Origin: Terrimonas sp937888905
Lineage (GTDB): Bacteria; Bacteroidota; Bacteroidia; Chitinophagales; Chitinophagaceae
Direction of reading: 5' to 3'
DNA length: 64,000 bases
Assembly (NCBI GenBank): GCA_937888905.1
Contig: CALATA010000021.1
Location: forward strand, 1-64,000
Shown here in pieces: positions 17,825 to 25,594 of the stretch; the first letter of the stretch is position 1, and each line of letters starts with the position of its first letter. The position numbers and the translations under genes were made by a program. The notes beneath the pieces are model-generated. The model made no database searches and was not told where the DNA came from. It was given only the letters and a program-made list of their open reading frames with translations.

Positions 17825-19396
17825 ATGAAAAAAATCATCACCCTGATTTCCGCCACCATCATCGGTCAGGCTGTTATGGCTCAGGTTCCCGAAGATGTTC
17901 TGAAATATTCGTGGGGTCCGGTCAACGGATCAGCAAGGATCAACGCAGTGGGCGGCGCTACCGGTGCTTTGGGCGGAGACATCAGCTCCTTATATGTGAA
18001 CCCCGCCGGTATAGGTTTTTACAAATCAATGGATATCGTACTGTCGCCGGGATTTCAATTCAACCGCAACAAAGGTTCCTTCCGCGGTACAGATACTACA
18101 CAGCAGAAGAATCGTTTTCAGTTAGGACCAACCGGCGTTGTTTTCGGATGGCCTACTACCGGCAAATGGCGTTCGCAGGCTTTGAGCTTTGCCGTAAACA
18201 GAAGCACCAGTTTTGCCAATAAAATTTATTACAAAGGCCAGAACGATTTTTCTTCTTATGGTGAACAATACGCCGCCGAGGCGGCGCAGGTAAGCCAGCA
18301 GACAGGCATGTCTATTGAAGAAATGATCAACAGCAATTCCGTATCGTTCGGTACGCGCATGGCACTTTACAGTTATCTTATCGATACGGCTACCATCCGC
18401 CCCGGCGGTGGACCCGAGTTTGTAAGCATGGCCATGTACGACAAGCTGCGGAACAACGGCGACTTCCTGGTAAACCAGGAACACCTTATTGAAACCTCAG
18501 GTGGCGTTACCGATATTGCCTTGGGCTATGCAGGAAACCGGGAAGACAGATTCTATCTCGGCGGCGCGATCGGCATTCCCATTGTAAATTATGAGCGCGT
18601 CAGTGTGCTCCGCGAATCAGATGCCACCGGCGACGCAGCCAATTATTTTTCTTTCTCTGAACTGCGCGAGCGCTCTACCACCAAAGGCATCGGTTTCAAC
18701 CTGAAGCTGGGTGCCATCTATAAGCCTACCGAGTCGGTACGTCTCGGCGCTACCATCCACACGCCTTCCTGGTATACACTCACCGATACCTACGAAGCCA
18801 CCATGACCACCAATACCGAAAACTATGGTGTGATCGATAACGGTGTACCCGTTACATCCGGCTTTTTGAATAATGGCATGCGCGCAAGCTATCAATATGG
18901 CCTTTCGACCCCATGGCGTTTCATGATGAGCGGCGCTTATGTCCTGCGTGAAGTGGAAGACGTGAGCAAGCAAAAAGGATTCATCAGCGCAGACATTGAA
19001 TACGTGACCCATAAGTCAAACCGTTTCTCCAATGCGGATGAGACAGTAGAGGACGATGGTTATTATTCTTCCCTGAATAGTGTGGTAAAATCTTATTATA
19101 AAAATGCGTTCAACTTCCGCGTGGGTGGTGAATTAAAGTTCACAACGATCATGACGCGTCTGGGCTTCGCTTATTACGGCAATCCTTATGCTGACGCAGC
19201 TCTGAAAGCAAGCCGCATGTTCCTGAGTGGCGGTCTTGGTTACCGCAACAACGGTATCTTCATCGACCTCACCTATGTACATGCCATCAGCAAAGACGTA
19301 AGCTTCCCTTACCGTCTTCCTGATAAGGCGAACACGTTTGCGAATGTCCGCGGCACAGGCAGCAATATCTATCTGACTTTTGGATTCAAAATATAG
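17825..19396 (+). CDS. Outer membrane transport protein, OmpP1/FadL family
   Basis: A 523-residue outer membrane beta-barrel. The ATG at 17825 gives a clean signal peptide (MKKIITLISATIIGQAVMAQ); an upstream in-frame start at 17771 would bury it. The segment INAVGGATGALGGDISSLYVNPAGIGF (residues 33-59) is the FadL/TodX/OmpP1 signature, where the mature N terminus and hatch begin. FadL proteins import hydrophobic molecules such as fatty acids; the substrate here is unknown. The last strand ends in GSNIYLTFGFKI, a typical barrel C terminus. The convergent miaA follows 6 bp away. Confidence 0.85.
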   Translation: MKKIITLISATIIGQAVMAQVPEDVLKYSWGPVNGSARINAVGGATGALGGDISSLYVNPAGIGFYKSMDIVLSPGFQFNRNKGSFRGTDTTQQKNRFQLGPTGVVFGWPTTGKWRSQALSFAVNRSTSFANKIYYKGQNDFSSYGEQYAAEAAQVSQQTGMSIEEMINSNSVSFGTRMALYSYLIDTATIRPGGGPEFVSMAMYDKLRNNGDFLVNQEHLIETSGGVTDIALGYAGNREDRFYLGGAIGIPIVNYERVSVLRESDATGDAANYFSFSELRERSTTKGIGFNLKLGAIYKPTESVRLGATIHTPSWYTLTDTYEATMTTNTENYGVIDNGVPVTSGFLNNGMRASYQYGLSTPWRFMMSGAYVLREVEDVSKQKGFISADIEYVTHKSNRFSNADETVEDDGYYSSLNSVVKSYYKNAFNFRVGGELKFTTIMTRLGFAYYGNPYADAALKASRMFLSGGLGYRNNGIFIDLTYVHAISKDVSFPYRLPDKANTFANVRGTGSNIYLTFGFKI

Positions 19397-19402
19397 ACAG
19401 GA

Positions 19403-20305
19403 CTAGGATAATTCCAGCCCTCTCAGGGAGATCTGATTGGTGGTAAGCCAGCGGATCTCCTTATCTTTTTTAAACCAGGTAAACTGGCGGCGTGCATACT
19501 GACGGGTATGCACTTTTATTTTTTCGATGGCTACGTCGCGGGAGTAAAGCCCATCGAAATAATCAAACATTTCCTCATATCCGACCGTCTGCAAGGCATT
19601 CAGATTCCGGTGAGCGACCAGCCCGCGCGCCTCTTCTTCCAGGCCATCTTCGATCATTTTATCCACGCGTTGATAGATCCGCTCATCCAGCTCTTCCCTC
19701 GAAAATTCGATGGCCACACGGATCACATTGAAGTCGCGCCGGGCGGTGGCACCTTTTTGAAAACTGCGGATCGACTGGCCCGTGGCTTCCAGCACTTCGA
19801 GTGCACGCATGAGCCGCTGCGGGTTGCGGATTTCGCCGGTTTCATAGTACAACGGATCTTTTTTCTGCACCTGTTCCTGTAGCCAGCCCAATCCAAAACG
19901 ATCGTATTCCGCAACGATCTTTTCGCGGATGGCCGTCTCTATGCGGGGAATATTGTCGAGCCCCTCGCAAAAGGCGCGGATATACAAACCGGTGCCGCCG
20001 ACCATTACCAGCGTATCATTTTTCTTGAAAATTTCTTCGGCCTTGCCCAGGGCATACGCTTCAAAATCGGAAGCTGTCACCTGGTCGTGAATAGAATGGG
20101 AAGCAATGAAATGATGCGGAACGGCGGCCAGTTCGGCCTCAGAAGGCCGGGCCACACCAATATTAAGCTCGCGGTAGCATTGCCGGCTGTCGGCAGAGAT
20201 AATTTCCGTACCTAATTCTTTGGCTAAACGTATGGCAGCGGCCGTTTTTCCTGAAGCGGTGGCTCCGGCCAATACGATGACTGTCCTGGATGGCTTTTGT
20301 TCCAT
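19403..20305 (-). CDS. miaA: tRNA dimethylallyltransferase
   Basis: A 300-residue MiaA, which adds a dimethylallyl group to A37 of tRNAs reading codons that start with U. P-loop GATASGKTAAAIRLA at residues 14-28, ISADSRQCYRELNIG (39-53), GGTGLYIRAFCEGLDN near 105 and the C-terminal RQYARRQFTWFKKD motif are all intact. It is convergent with the porin gene. An upstream minus-strand terminator separates it from the preceding gene, so it needs its own promoter or read-through. Confidence 0.96.
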   Translation of the reverse strand: MEQKPSRTVIVLAGATASGKTAAAIRLAKELGTEIISADSRQCYRELNIGVARPSEAELAAVPHHFIASHSIHDQVTASDFEAYALGKAEEIFKKNDTLVMVGGTGLYIRAFCEGLDNIPRIETAIREKIVAEYDRFGLGWLQEQVQKKDPLYYETGEIRNPQRLMRALEVLEATGQSIRSFQKGATARRDFNVIRVAIEFSREELDERIYQRVDKMIEDGLEEEARGLVAHRNLNALQTVGYEEMFDYFDGLYSRDVAIEKIKVHTRQYARRQFTWFKKDKEIRWLTTNQISLRGLELS

Positions 20306-20311
20306 AGCGAT

Positions 20312-20336
20312 AAAAAGCCCCGAATTACTCCGGGGC
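20312..20336 (-). terminator. Rho-independent terminator of the ORF-3-like gene
   Basis: On the minus strand GCCCCG-GAGTAATT-CGGGGC followed by TTTTT. It lies 7 bases before the miaA ATG, so it may instead act as an attenuator in the miaA leader. Confidence 0.7.
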
Positions 20337-20359
20337 CGAATATGTTTTTAGTAAAGAGA

Positions 20360-20923
20360 TTAAAGTTCTTCGTTACTGTCTTCGGTTCCCGCTTCCTCTG
20401 TTCCGTAGTCTTCGCCGTCAGCGTCTTTTTCCCCGAAGCCGTCGGCACCCTGCGAGAGGTCATACTTCTCCTCCACTTCCGCAAATTTCTCCCCCAGCAA
20501 TCCTTTGGTACCATACTGACTTGGACCTATCCCCTCCGCACGCACAATGGCAGGATAACTGAGTTTTGGATTTTCTTCTTTTGACACGTTGATCAACTCG
20601 ATAAGAAATGACCAGTTTTTATTGAAATCGTAGAGATAAAGGAATTTCTGATTAGGGATCTTGATCTCGGAACCGATGGTGGTTTCAGCCATTACCAACG
20701 GTGGCGCTTTGTATGGTTTATCGTATACTTCCAGTGTGATCTCCCGGCCCTGCTGCCAGTTATCATTACTGCGGAAAAAAGTAGCCTTGTGCTTGCTGTC
20801 GAACTCGTATGCCTTCAGGATGGTCTCATGCAGTTCGGAAAACTTTTGTGTATGACGGATGGCGATATCACGGTAAATACTTTCATCCTCTTCAAAATAA
20901 ACACGGAATTTTAAAATAGCCAT
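20360..20923 (-). CDS. pRiA4b ORF-3-like / IS1096 TnpR-family domain protein
   Basis: A 187-residue protein. Residues 1-140 (LKFRVYFEEDESIYRDIAIRHTQKFSELHETILKAYEF, then LYLYDFNKNWSFLIELI) match the plasmid pRiA4b ORF-3 family, annotated in many genomes as the IS1096 element passenger TnpR-like protein. The last 45 residues are very acidic (Asp/Glu/Gly). No transposase, inverted repeats or other mobile genes are near, and the gene sits among tRNA-modification genes, so it looks like a chromosomal housekeeping relative. Biochemical function unknown. Confidence 0.8.
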   Translation of the reverse strand: MAILKFRVYFEEDESIYRDIAIRHTQKFSELHETILKAYEFDSKHKATFFRSNDNWQQGREITLEVYDKPYKAPPLVMAETTIGSEIKIPNQKFLYLYDFNKNWSFLIELINVSKEENPKLSYPAIVRAEGIGPSQYGTKGLLGEKFAEVEEKYDLSQGADGFGEKDADGEDYGTEEAGTEDSNEEL

Positions 20924-21039
20924 ACTGCGAATTTAAGGAATGAATGACGAAATAGCCCAATTTATAGCGCTCAGGCCACCATTATCATGCCGTTAAATGG
21001 CAGGTATGTGCAGCCCCTGCTTTTTTACCTGCTGAAGGT

Positions 21040-21047
21040 TATCTTTG
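21040..21047 (+). promoter_or_regulatory. Putative -7 element (TATCTTTG) for the CCA-transferase gene
   Basis: Exact TAnnTTTG match, 8 bases upstream of the ATG at 21056. It favours that start over the in-frame ATG at 20987, which lies upstream of the promoter element. Confidence 0.5.
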
Positions 21048-21055
21048 CGCCGATC

Positions 21056-22465
21056 ATGGATATCCGGTGTACTGATAAGGAATTATTTTACCTGAAAAAA
21101 ATTGCGGCAGCGGCTGCCGAACTGGGCATAGAAACTTACCTGGTTGGCGGCTTCGTACGCGACAAACTCCTCGGCCGTCCTACCAAGGACGCCGATGTGG
21201 TATGCCTGGGTGATGGCATTGGGCTGGCCCATGCGGTAGCCAGCCGTTTCAAACCGGTTCCCAACGTCAATTTTTTTAAAAATTTCGGTACCGCACAAAT
21301 CCGTGTCGACGATTTTGAAATTGAATTTGTGGGCGCGCGCAAGGAAAGTTATCAATCGGATTCCCGCAAACCCCATGTAACGCCCGGCTCATTGCAGGAC
21401 GACCAGAACCGTCGCGATTTTACCATCAATGCATTGGCGGTAAGCCTGAATGAAGCCGATTATGGCCAACTGATCGATCCGTTCAATGGCATCGCGGATA
21501 TGCGGGCAAAAATCATCCGCACACCGCTGGAACCTGCGCGCACGTTCAGCGACGATCCGTTGCGTATGATGCGTGCGATCCGTTTTGCCACGCAACTGCG
21601 GTTCGACATCGATGAAACCACCTTCCAGGGTATTATAGAAACAGCGCATCGCATCGAAATCATTTCGCAGGAAAGAATCACGGATGAACTGAACAAGATT
21701 ATCGCTTCTCCCAAACCATCGATTGGCTTCGACCTGCTTTACAAGAGCGGTCTGCTGCAACTCATCTTTCCCAAAATGGTGGAACTGGCGGGTGCCGAAT
21801 ACGTAGATGGTTACGGACACAAGGATAACTTCTATCATACACTGCAGGTGCTGGATAATGTGGCCCGCGAGTCGGATGACCTGTGGCTGCGCTGGGCAGC
21901 CATCCTGCATGACATAGCCAAGCCGGCGACCAAACGATTTGAAGAAGGCCATGGCTGGACCTTTCACGGACATGAAGTGGTGGGCGGCCGCATGGTACCC
22001 AAAATATTTGCGAAGCTCAAACTACCGCAGAATGAAAAAATGCGGTTTGTAAAAAAACTGGTGGAACTGCACCTGCGCCCGATCAGTTTAACGAAAGAAA
22101 ATATAACCGACTCTGCCATACGGCGCTTGTTGTTTGATGCCGGCGAAGATCTCGAAGCTCTGATGACACTTTGCGATGCCGACATCACGTCAAAAAATAA
22201 GCAAAAAGTCAAACGCTTCCAGGAAAACTTTCGCCTGGTGCGTGAGCGTTGTCGCGAGGTGGAAGAAAAAGACCAGATCCGCAACTGGCAGCCACCGATC
22301 GGTGGAGAAGAGATCATGACGATGTTCAACCTGCGTCCGTCACGTGAAGTGGGTTTGCTGAAAGATTCCTTGAAAGATGCGATACTGGATGGTATCGTGG
22401 CCAATGAATATGAAGCGGCGAAGAATTTTCTGATGGAAAAAGCGAAAGAGATAGGAATCAGGTAA
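21056..22465 (+). CDS. CCA tRNA nucleotidyltransferase / poly(A) polymerase family with HD domain
   Basis: A 469-residue class II nucleotidyltransferase. The head domain has LVGGFVRDKLLGRPTKDADVV (about 25-45), whose GG and DxD residues bind metal and NTP; then RRDFTINALAVSL and PLRMMRAIRFATQL, the neck helices (RITDELNKI), and an HD phosphohydrolase domain (ILHDIAKPAT, about 285-295; HGHEVVGG). It most likely adds or repairs the tRNA 3' CCA end. Start chosen at 21056 by the promoter and because family N termini begin a few residues before the head domain. Confidence 0.92.
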   Translation: MDIRCTDKELFYLKKIAAAAAELGIETYLVGGFVRDKLLGRPTKDADVVCLGDGIGLAHAVASRFKPVPNVNFFKNFGTAQIRVDDFEIEFVGARKESYQSDSRKPHVTPGSLQDDQNRRDFTINALAVSLNEADYGQLIDPFNGIADMRAKIIRTPLEPARTFSDDPLRMMRAIRFATQLRFDIDETTFQGIIETAHRIEIISQERITDELNKIIASPKPSIGFDLLYKSGLLQLIFPKMVELAGAEYVDGYGHKDNFYHTLQVLDNVARESDDLWLRWAAILHDIAKPATKRFEEGHGWTFHGHEVVGGRMVPKIFAKLKLPQNEKMRFVKKLVELHLRPISLTKENITDSAIRRLLFDAGEDLEALMTLCDADITSKNKQKVKRFQENFRLVRERCREVEEKDQIRNWQPPIGGEEIMTMFNLRPSREVGLLKDSLKDAILDGIVANEYEAAKNFLMEKAKEIGIR

Positions 22466-22529
22466 TTTGAAAATTTGAAGATTAGATAATATAGGAAGAT
22501 GGTGAAGACGCAGCCCAACGTGCACTATT

Positions 22530-22585
22530 CACCATTCACTTATTGACTTATTCACTTTTGAATTTTGACTTGTGACTTTTGAATT
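22530..22585. repeat. Heptamer-phased intergenic array
   Basis: CACTATT/CACCATT, CACTTATTGACTTATT, then ACTTTTG/AATTTTG/ACTTGTG/ACTTTTG/AATTTGA heptads. The array contains the GTG start codon of the following gene at 22572. Confidence 0.8.
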
Positions 22586-23147
22586 TGAAGAAGATATAAC
22601 CAACAGCCTCCGCATACTGAAAGAAGGCGGCGTAATCCTTTATCCCACCGACACCGTTTGGGGACTGGGATGTGATGCCACGAATGCATCTGCTGTAAAA
22701 CGTATCTATGAGATAAAAAAAAGAGCGGATGAAAAAGCGATGATCATCCTGGTTGCTGATGAACGGGATGTACTGAAGCATGTGGCCAGTCCCGATCTTT
22801 CAATTTTTGATTATTTGGCGCAACGCCCGAAACCCACTACGGTTATTTATCCCGGCGCATTGGGCCTCGCAGATAACCTGACGGGTGCAGACGGAAGTAT
22901 TGCCATCCGTATCTGTAATGATATATTTTGCAAGCACCTGATCAAAAGATTGGGCAAACCGATCGTATCCACTTCCGCAAATATTTCAGGGCAACCCACA
23001 GCCGGCTCTTTTGCAGGCATTTCAGAAGAAATTAAAAATCAGGTGGACTATATTGTACATCACCGGCAGGAAGAGACGAAGCCGGCACAACCCTCCTCGA
23101 TTATTAAATGGAATGGGGAGAATGATATTACGGTGATAAGGGATTAA
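22572..23147 (+). CDS. L-threonylcarbamoyladenylate synthase (Sua5/YciO/YrdC)
   Basis: A 191-residue YrdC-domain enzyme that makes threonylcarbamoyl-AMP, the first step of t6A37 tRNA modification. The motifs YPTDTVWGLGCDATN (24-38), KKRADEKAMIILV, and STSANISGQPTAG near 140 are intact. No C-terminal Sua5 extension is present. The GTG start lies within a heptad repeat, and the first codons (TFEFEED) are written by TTTTGAA-type repeats. An alternative start further downstream would cut the first conserved helix, so the repeat-derived N terminus seems to be used. Confidence 0.93.
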   Translation: MTFEFEEDITNSLRILKEGGVILYPTDTVWGLGCDATNASAVKRIYEIKKRADEKAMIILVADERDVLKHVASPDLSIFDYLAQRPKPTTVIYPGALGLADNLTGADGSIAIRICNDIFCKHLIKRLGKPIVSTSANISGQPTAGSFAGISEEIKNQVDYIVHHRQEETKPAQPSSIIKWNGENDITVIRD

Positions 23148-23149
23148 TT

Positions 23150-23346
23150 CAAAAGTAAAATCGTGAATGGTGAATGGTGAATGGTCAATCGTGAATCGTC
23201 AATCGTGAATCGTCAATCGTGAATGGCTCGGCTTGGTTTGAGTCTTCACGCCCCTGACCTGGCACCTTATACCTTACTCCTTATGCCTTATGCCTTATGC
23301 CTTTTACCTAAACCCTAAAACTTATAACCTATTACTTAAAACTTAC
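23150..23346. repeat. Heptad array - degenerate palindrome - heptad array element
   Basis: GTGAATG, GTCAATC and GTGAATC heptads (23163-23224), then a decayed hairpin TTGGTTTGAGTCTTCACG (23233-23250), then ACCTTAT, ACCTTAC, TCCTTAT, three GCCTTAT, ACCTAAA, ACTTATA, ACCTATT, ACTTAAA and ACTTACA heptads, ending inside the stop codon of the glycosyltransferase gene. Confidence 0.9.
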
Positions 23347-24485
23347 AACGGCCGTTTCACTCTCTCATAAATCGCCATCACCGACGCCGCATACACCTCC
23401 GGTGCAAACCGCTGAATATGCGGACCGCTTAACTGAATCAACTGTTGCACCAATGCGCTGTCCGTAGCCAGGCGGAACATGCCTTCCGCAATTTCTTCCG
23501 AACTATTCGGATTTACATAATACGCACCGGGGCCGCCGACTTCGGGCAGGCAGGAAACATTGGAGGTAATAACAGGCACCTGGCTCCAATGAGCTTCGAG
23601 CACAGGGATACCAAACCCTTCAAAGAAAGACGTATATAACATGGCCGTGCTCATCTGGTACATCGCGGGAAAATCTTCCTGTGCCACATAACCAGCCGTC
23701 TCGGAAACAAATATAATCTGCCGCTCCAGGTTCTGCTGACGGATATAATCTTTCACTTGCTCCAGGTACTTGCCGCCTTTCCCTACTACCACTAATGGAA
23801 TATCCAACCGGCCGCGAAGGAGGAACAGTGCCTTGCAGATATTCAGCAGATTTTTTCTTTCAATCACGGTTCCTACGTACAGAAAATAAGTTTCAGGTAA
23901 ACCATAACGTACACGTATCGCAGCTTTTTGTTGCTCAGTCGCCCGCTGAGCAAACGCCGGATCAACACTTTGATAACAGACCGTAATACGCTCCGCAGGA
24001 ATTTCGTAATAGTCGATAATATCCTGTTTGGTTTGTTCGCTGATCGCCATGATATGATCAGCTACCCTGCACGCATGGCGGTATTTTTTTTTATAGATGG
24101 CAACGTCGATCGGTTTAAACTGTTCAGGAAATCGCTCGGGAATGAGATCATGCATGGCAACAACCGTGCGGATGCCGGTCTTTTCAATACCCATCGGCAA
24201 TTCATGACTGAGACCATGATACAGATCGATCCCTTGTTTGAGCAGATCTTTTTTCACCCAACTACTCCGCCACGCCGAGCGGAATAATTTATCTAAAAAA
24301 GCCGTAGGCCGTACTTCATGCACGGCAGGAGAATCAGGATGGAATTTATCGGAGGATTTGGGATTGTATAAATAGTAATTATGCTCAGGATAATAATGAG
24401 CAAGCAGGTTGATCAGCGTGCGGCTGAAATAGCCTAGTCCTGTGGTATTGTGGTAAGCCCTTTTGGCATCAAATCCGATCTGCAT
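23343..24485 (-). CDS. Glycosyltransferase family 4 (GT-B) protein
   Basis: A 380-residue GT-B glycosyltransferase. The N-terminal acceptor domain (MQIGFDAKRAYHNTTGLGYFSRTLINLLAHYYP) has the Gly-rich entry loop. The C-terminal donor domain carries LYVGTVIERKNLLNICKAL (about 195-213) and the EX7E motif in TSFFEGFGIPVLEAHWSQVPVI (about 290-311). It probably adds a hexose to a cell-surface polysaccharide or glycolipid, but no polysaccharide genes are adjacent. Start set at 24485, where the GT4-type N terminus begins; an upstream ATG at 24545 would run into the dapD promoter region. Stop lies in the flanking heptad array. Confidence 0.88.
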   Translation of the reverse strand: MQIGFDAKRAYHNTTGLGYFSRTLINLLAHYYPEHNYYLYNPKSSDKFHPDSPAVHEVRPTAFLDKLFRSAWRSSWVKKDLLKQGIDLYHGLSHELPMGIEKTGIRTVVAMHDLIPERFPEQFKPIDVAIYKKKYRHACRVADHIMAISEQTKQDIIDYYEIPAERITVCYQSVDPAFAQRATEQQKAAIRVRYGLPETYFLYVGTVIERKNLLNICKALFLLRGRLDIPLVVVGKGGKYLEQVKDYIRQQNLERQIIFVSETAGYVAQEDFPAMYQMSTAMLYTSFFEGFGIPVLEAHWSQVPVITSNVSCLPEVGGPGAYYVNPNSSEEIAEGMFRLATDSALVQQLIQLSGPHIQRFAPEVYAASVMAIYERVKRPL

Positions 24486-24567
24486 AGCTGCAAAGTTGCG
24501 GATAATTTGCCGATTGGCCACAGGGAGGTACAGGGAGGAAATCAACCTGTCTTTCGGGCAGCATCCT

Positions 24568-24575
24568 TAACTTTG
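24568..24575 (+). promoter_or_regulatory. Putative -7 element (TAACTTTG) for dapD
   Basis: Exact TAnnTTTG match, 15 bases upstream of the dapD ATG. On the other strand GCAACTTTGC at about 24489-24498 may serve the divergent glycosyltransferase gene. Confidence 0.5.
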
Positions 24576-24590
24576 CAAAAAAATTACACT

Positions 24591-25397
24591 ATGCAGGAAT
24601 TGATCAGCCAGGCCTGGGCCAACCGTGAATTACTCAAGGAAAATCAATATACCGAAGCTGTACATACCGTGATGGAAGACCTCGATAAAGGTCGCATCCG
24701 CGTTGCCTCTCCGACCGATGCCGGCTGGGTAGTGAATGAATGGGTAAAGCAGGCCATCCTGCTATATTTCAGCATCCAGCCCATGCAAACCTGGGAAGTA
24801 GGTCCGTTTGAATTTTACGACAAAATGCTTTTGAAGGATAATTACAAAGACCTCGGTGTACGTGCCGTGCCACATGCCATTGCCCGCTATGGCGCCTTTG
24901 TGGGCCGCAACGTTGTGCTGATGCCTTCGTATGTAAACATCGGCGCCTATGTTGATGAAGGCACCATGGTGGACACCTGGGCTACTGTAGGCAGTTGTGC
25001 CCAGATTGGTAAAGGCGTTCACCTGAGTGGCGGTGTGGGCATCGGCGGAGTGCTCGAGCCATTGCAGGCTTCACCGGTAATCATTGAAGATGGTTGCTTT
25101 ATCGGCAGCCGCTGTATTGTGGTAGAAGGCGTAGTAGTGGAAAAAGAAGCCGTACTCGGCGCTAACGTGGTGCTCACCCAATCAACCAAAATCATCGACG
25201 TAAGCGGCAGCGAGCCCGTGGAAATGAAAGGCCGCGTTCCTGCCCGCAGCGTAGTAATTCCGGGTACGTATAACAAGAAATTCCCCGCAGGCGAATACGG
25301 TGTAAGCTGCGCCCTGATCATCGGCCAGCGCAAACCCAGCACTGATTTGAAGACTAGCCTGAACGATGCGTTGCGGGAGTTTAATGTGTCAGTGTAA
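24591..25397 (+). CDS. dapD: 2,3,4,5-tetrahydropyridine-2,6-dicarboxylate N-succinyltransferase
   Basis: A 268-residue left-handed beta-helix acyltransferase of lysine/diaminopimelate synthesis, using succinyl-CoA. The hexapeptide repeat zone runs about residues 105-225, with RYGAFVGRNVVLMPSYVNIGAYVDEGTMVDTWATVGSCAQIGKG and GGVLEPLQASPVIIEDGCFIGS as characteristic DapD segments. The ATG at 24591 starts at the conserved N-terminal helix and lies just after a good -7 element. The TAA stop is part of a GTGTAAG heptad. Confidence 0.95.
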   Translation: MQELISQAWANRELLKENQYTEAVHTVMEDLDKGRIRVASPTDAGWVVNEWVKQAILLYFSIQPMQTWEVGPFEFYDKMLLKDNYKDLGVRAVPHAIARYGAFVGRNVVLMPSYVNIGAYVDEGTMVDTWATVGSCAQIGKGVHLSGGVGIGGVLEPLQASPVIIEDGCFIGSRCIVVEGVVVEKEAVLGANVVLTQSTKIIDVSGSEPVEMKGRVPARSVVIPGTYNKKFPAGEYGVSCALIIGQRKPSTDLKTSLNDALREFNVSV

Positions 25398-25480
25398 GGT
25401 GAAAGGCGTAAGGTGTAAGGCCGACACTTCGGGCCGAAGCTTCGGTTATAGGTTTTAGGTGATAGGTCATAGGTAAAGTA
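25391..25480. repeat. Heptad array - CTTCGGG palindrome - heptad array element
   Basis: GTGTAAG/GTGAAAG/GCGTAAG/GTGTAAG heptads, then a 25-bp unit beginning CCGACACTTCGGGCCGAAGC (25421-25445), then TTATAGG/TTTTAGG/TGATAGG/TCATAGG heptads. The same 25-bp unit recurs exactly at 60381-60405 inside another heptad array. Confidence 0.9.
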
Positions 25481-25557
25481 ACGATATTCACCATTGACTC
25501 CCGAGGCTTCGGGATGACAATTCATCCTAATTTTCGCATTTACATATTTACACATCA

Positions 25558-25594
25558 AAAATAAAGGGCTGCCATGGCAGCCCTTTATTTTAAA
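25558..25594. terminator. Bidirectional terminator between dapD and the metalloprotease gene
   Basis: AATAAAGGGCTGCC-ATGGCAGCCCTTTATT forms a stem with A and T runs on both sides, so it can end both the dapD transcript and the convergent metalloprotease transcript. Confidence 0.85.

Noticed and set aside
20360..20923. Insertion sequence suggested by the IS1096 TnpR-like family name
   Set aside because: No transposase, terminal inverted repeats or target duplications nearby; the family name is historical.
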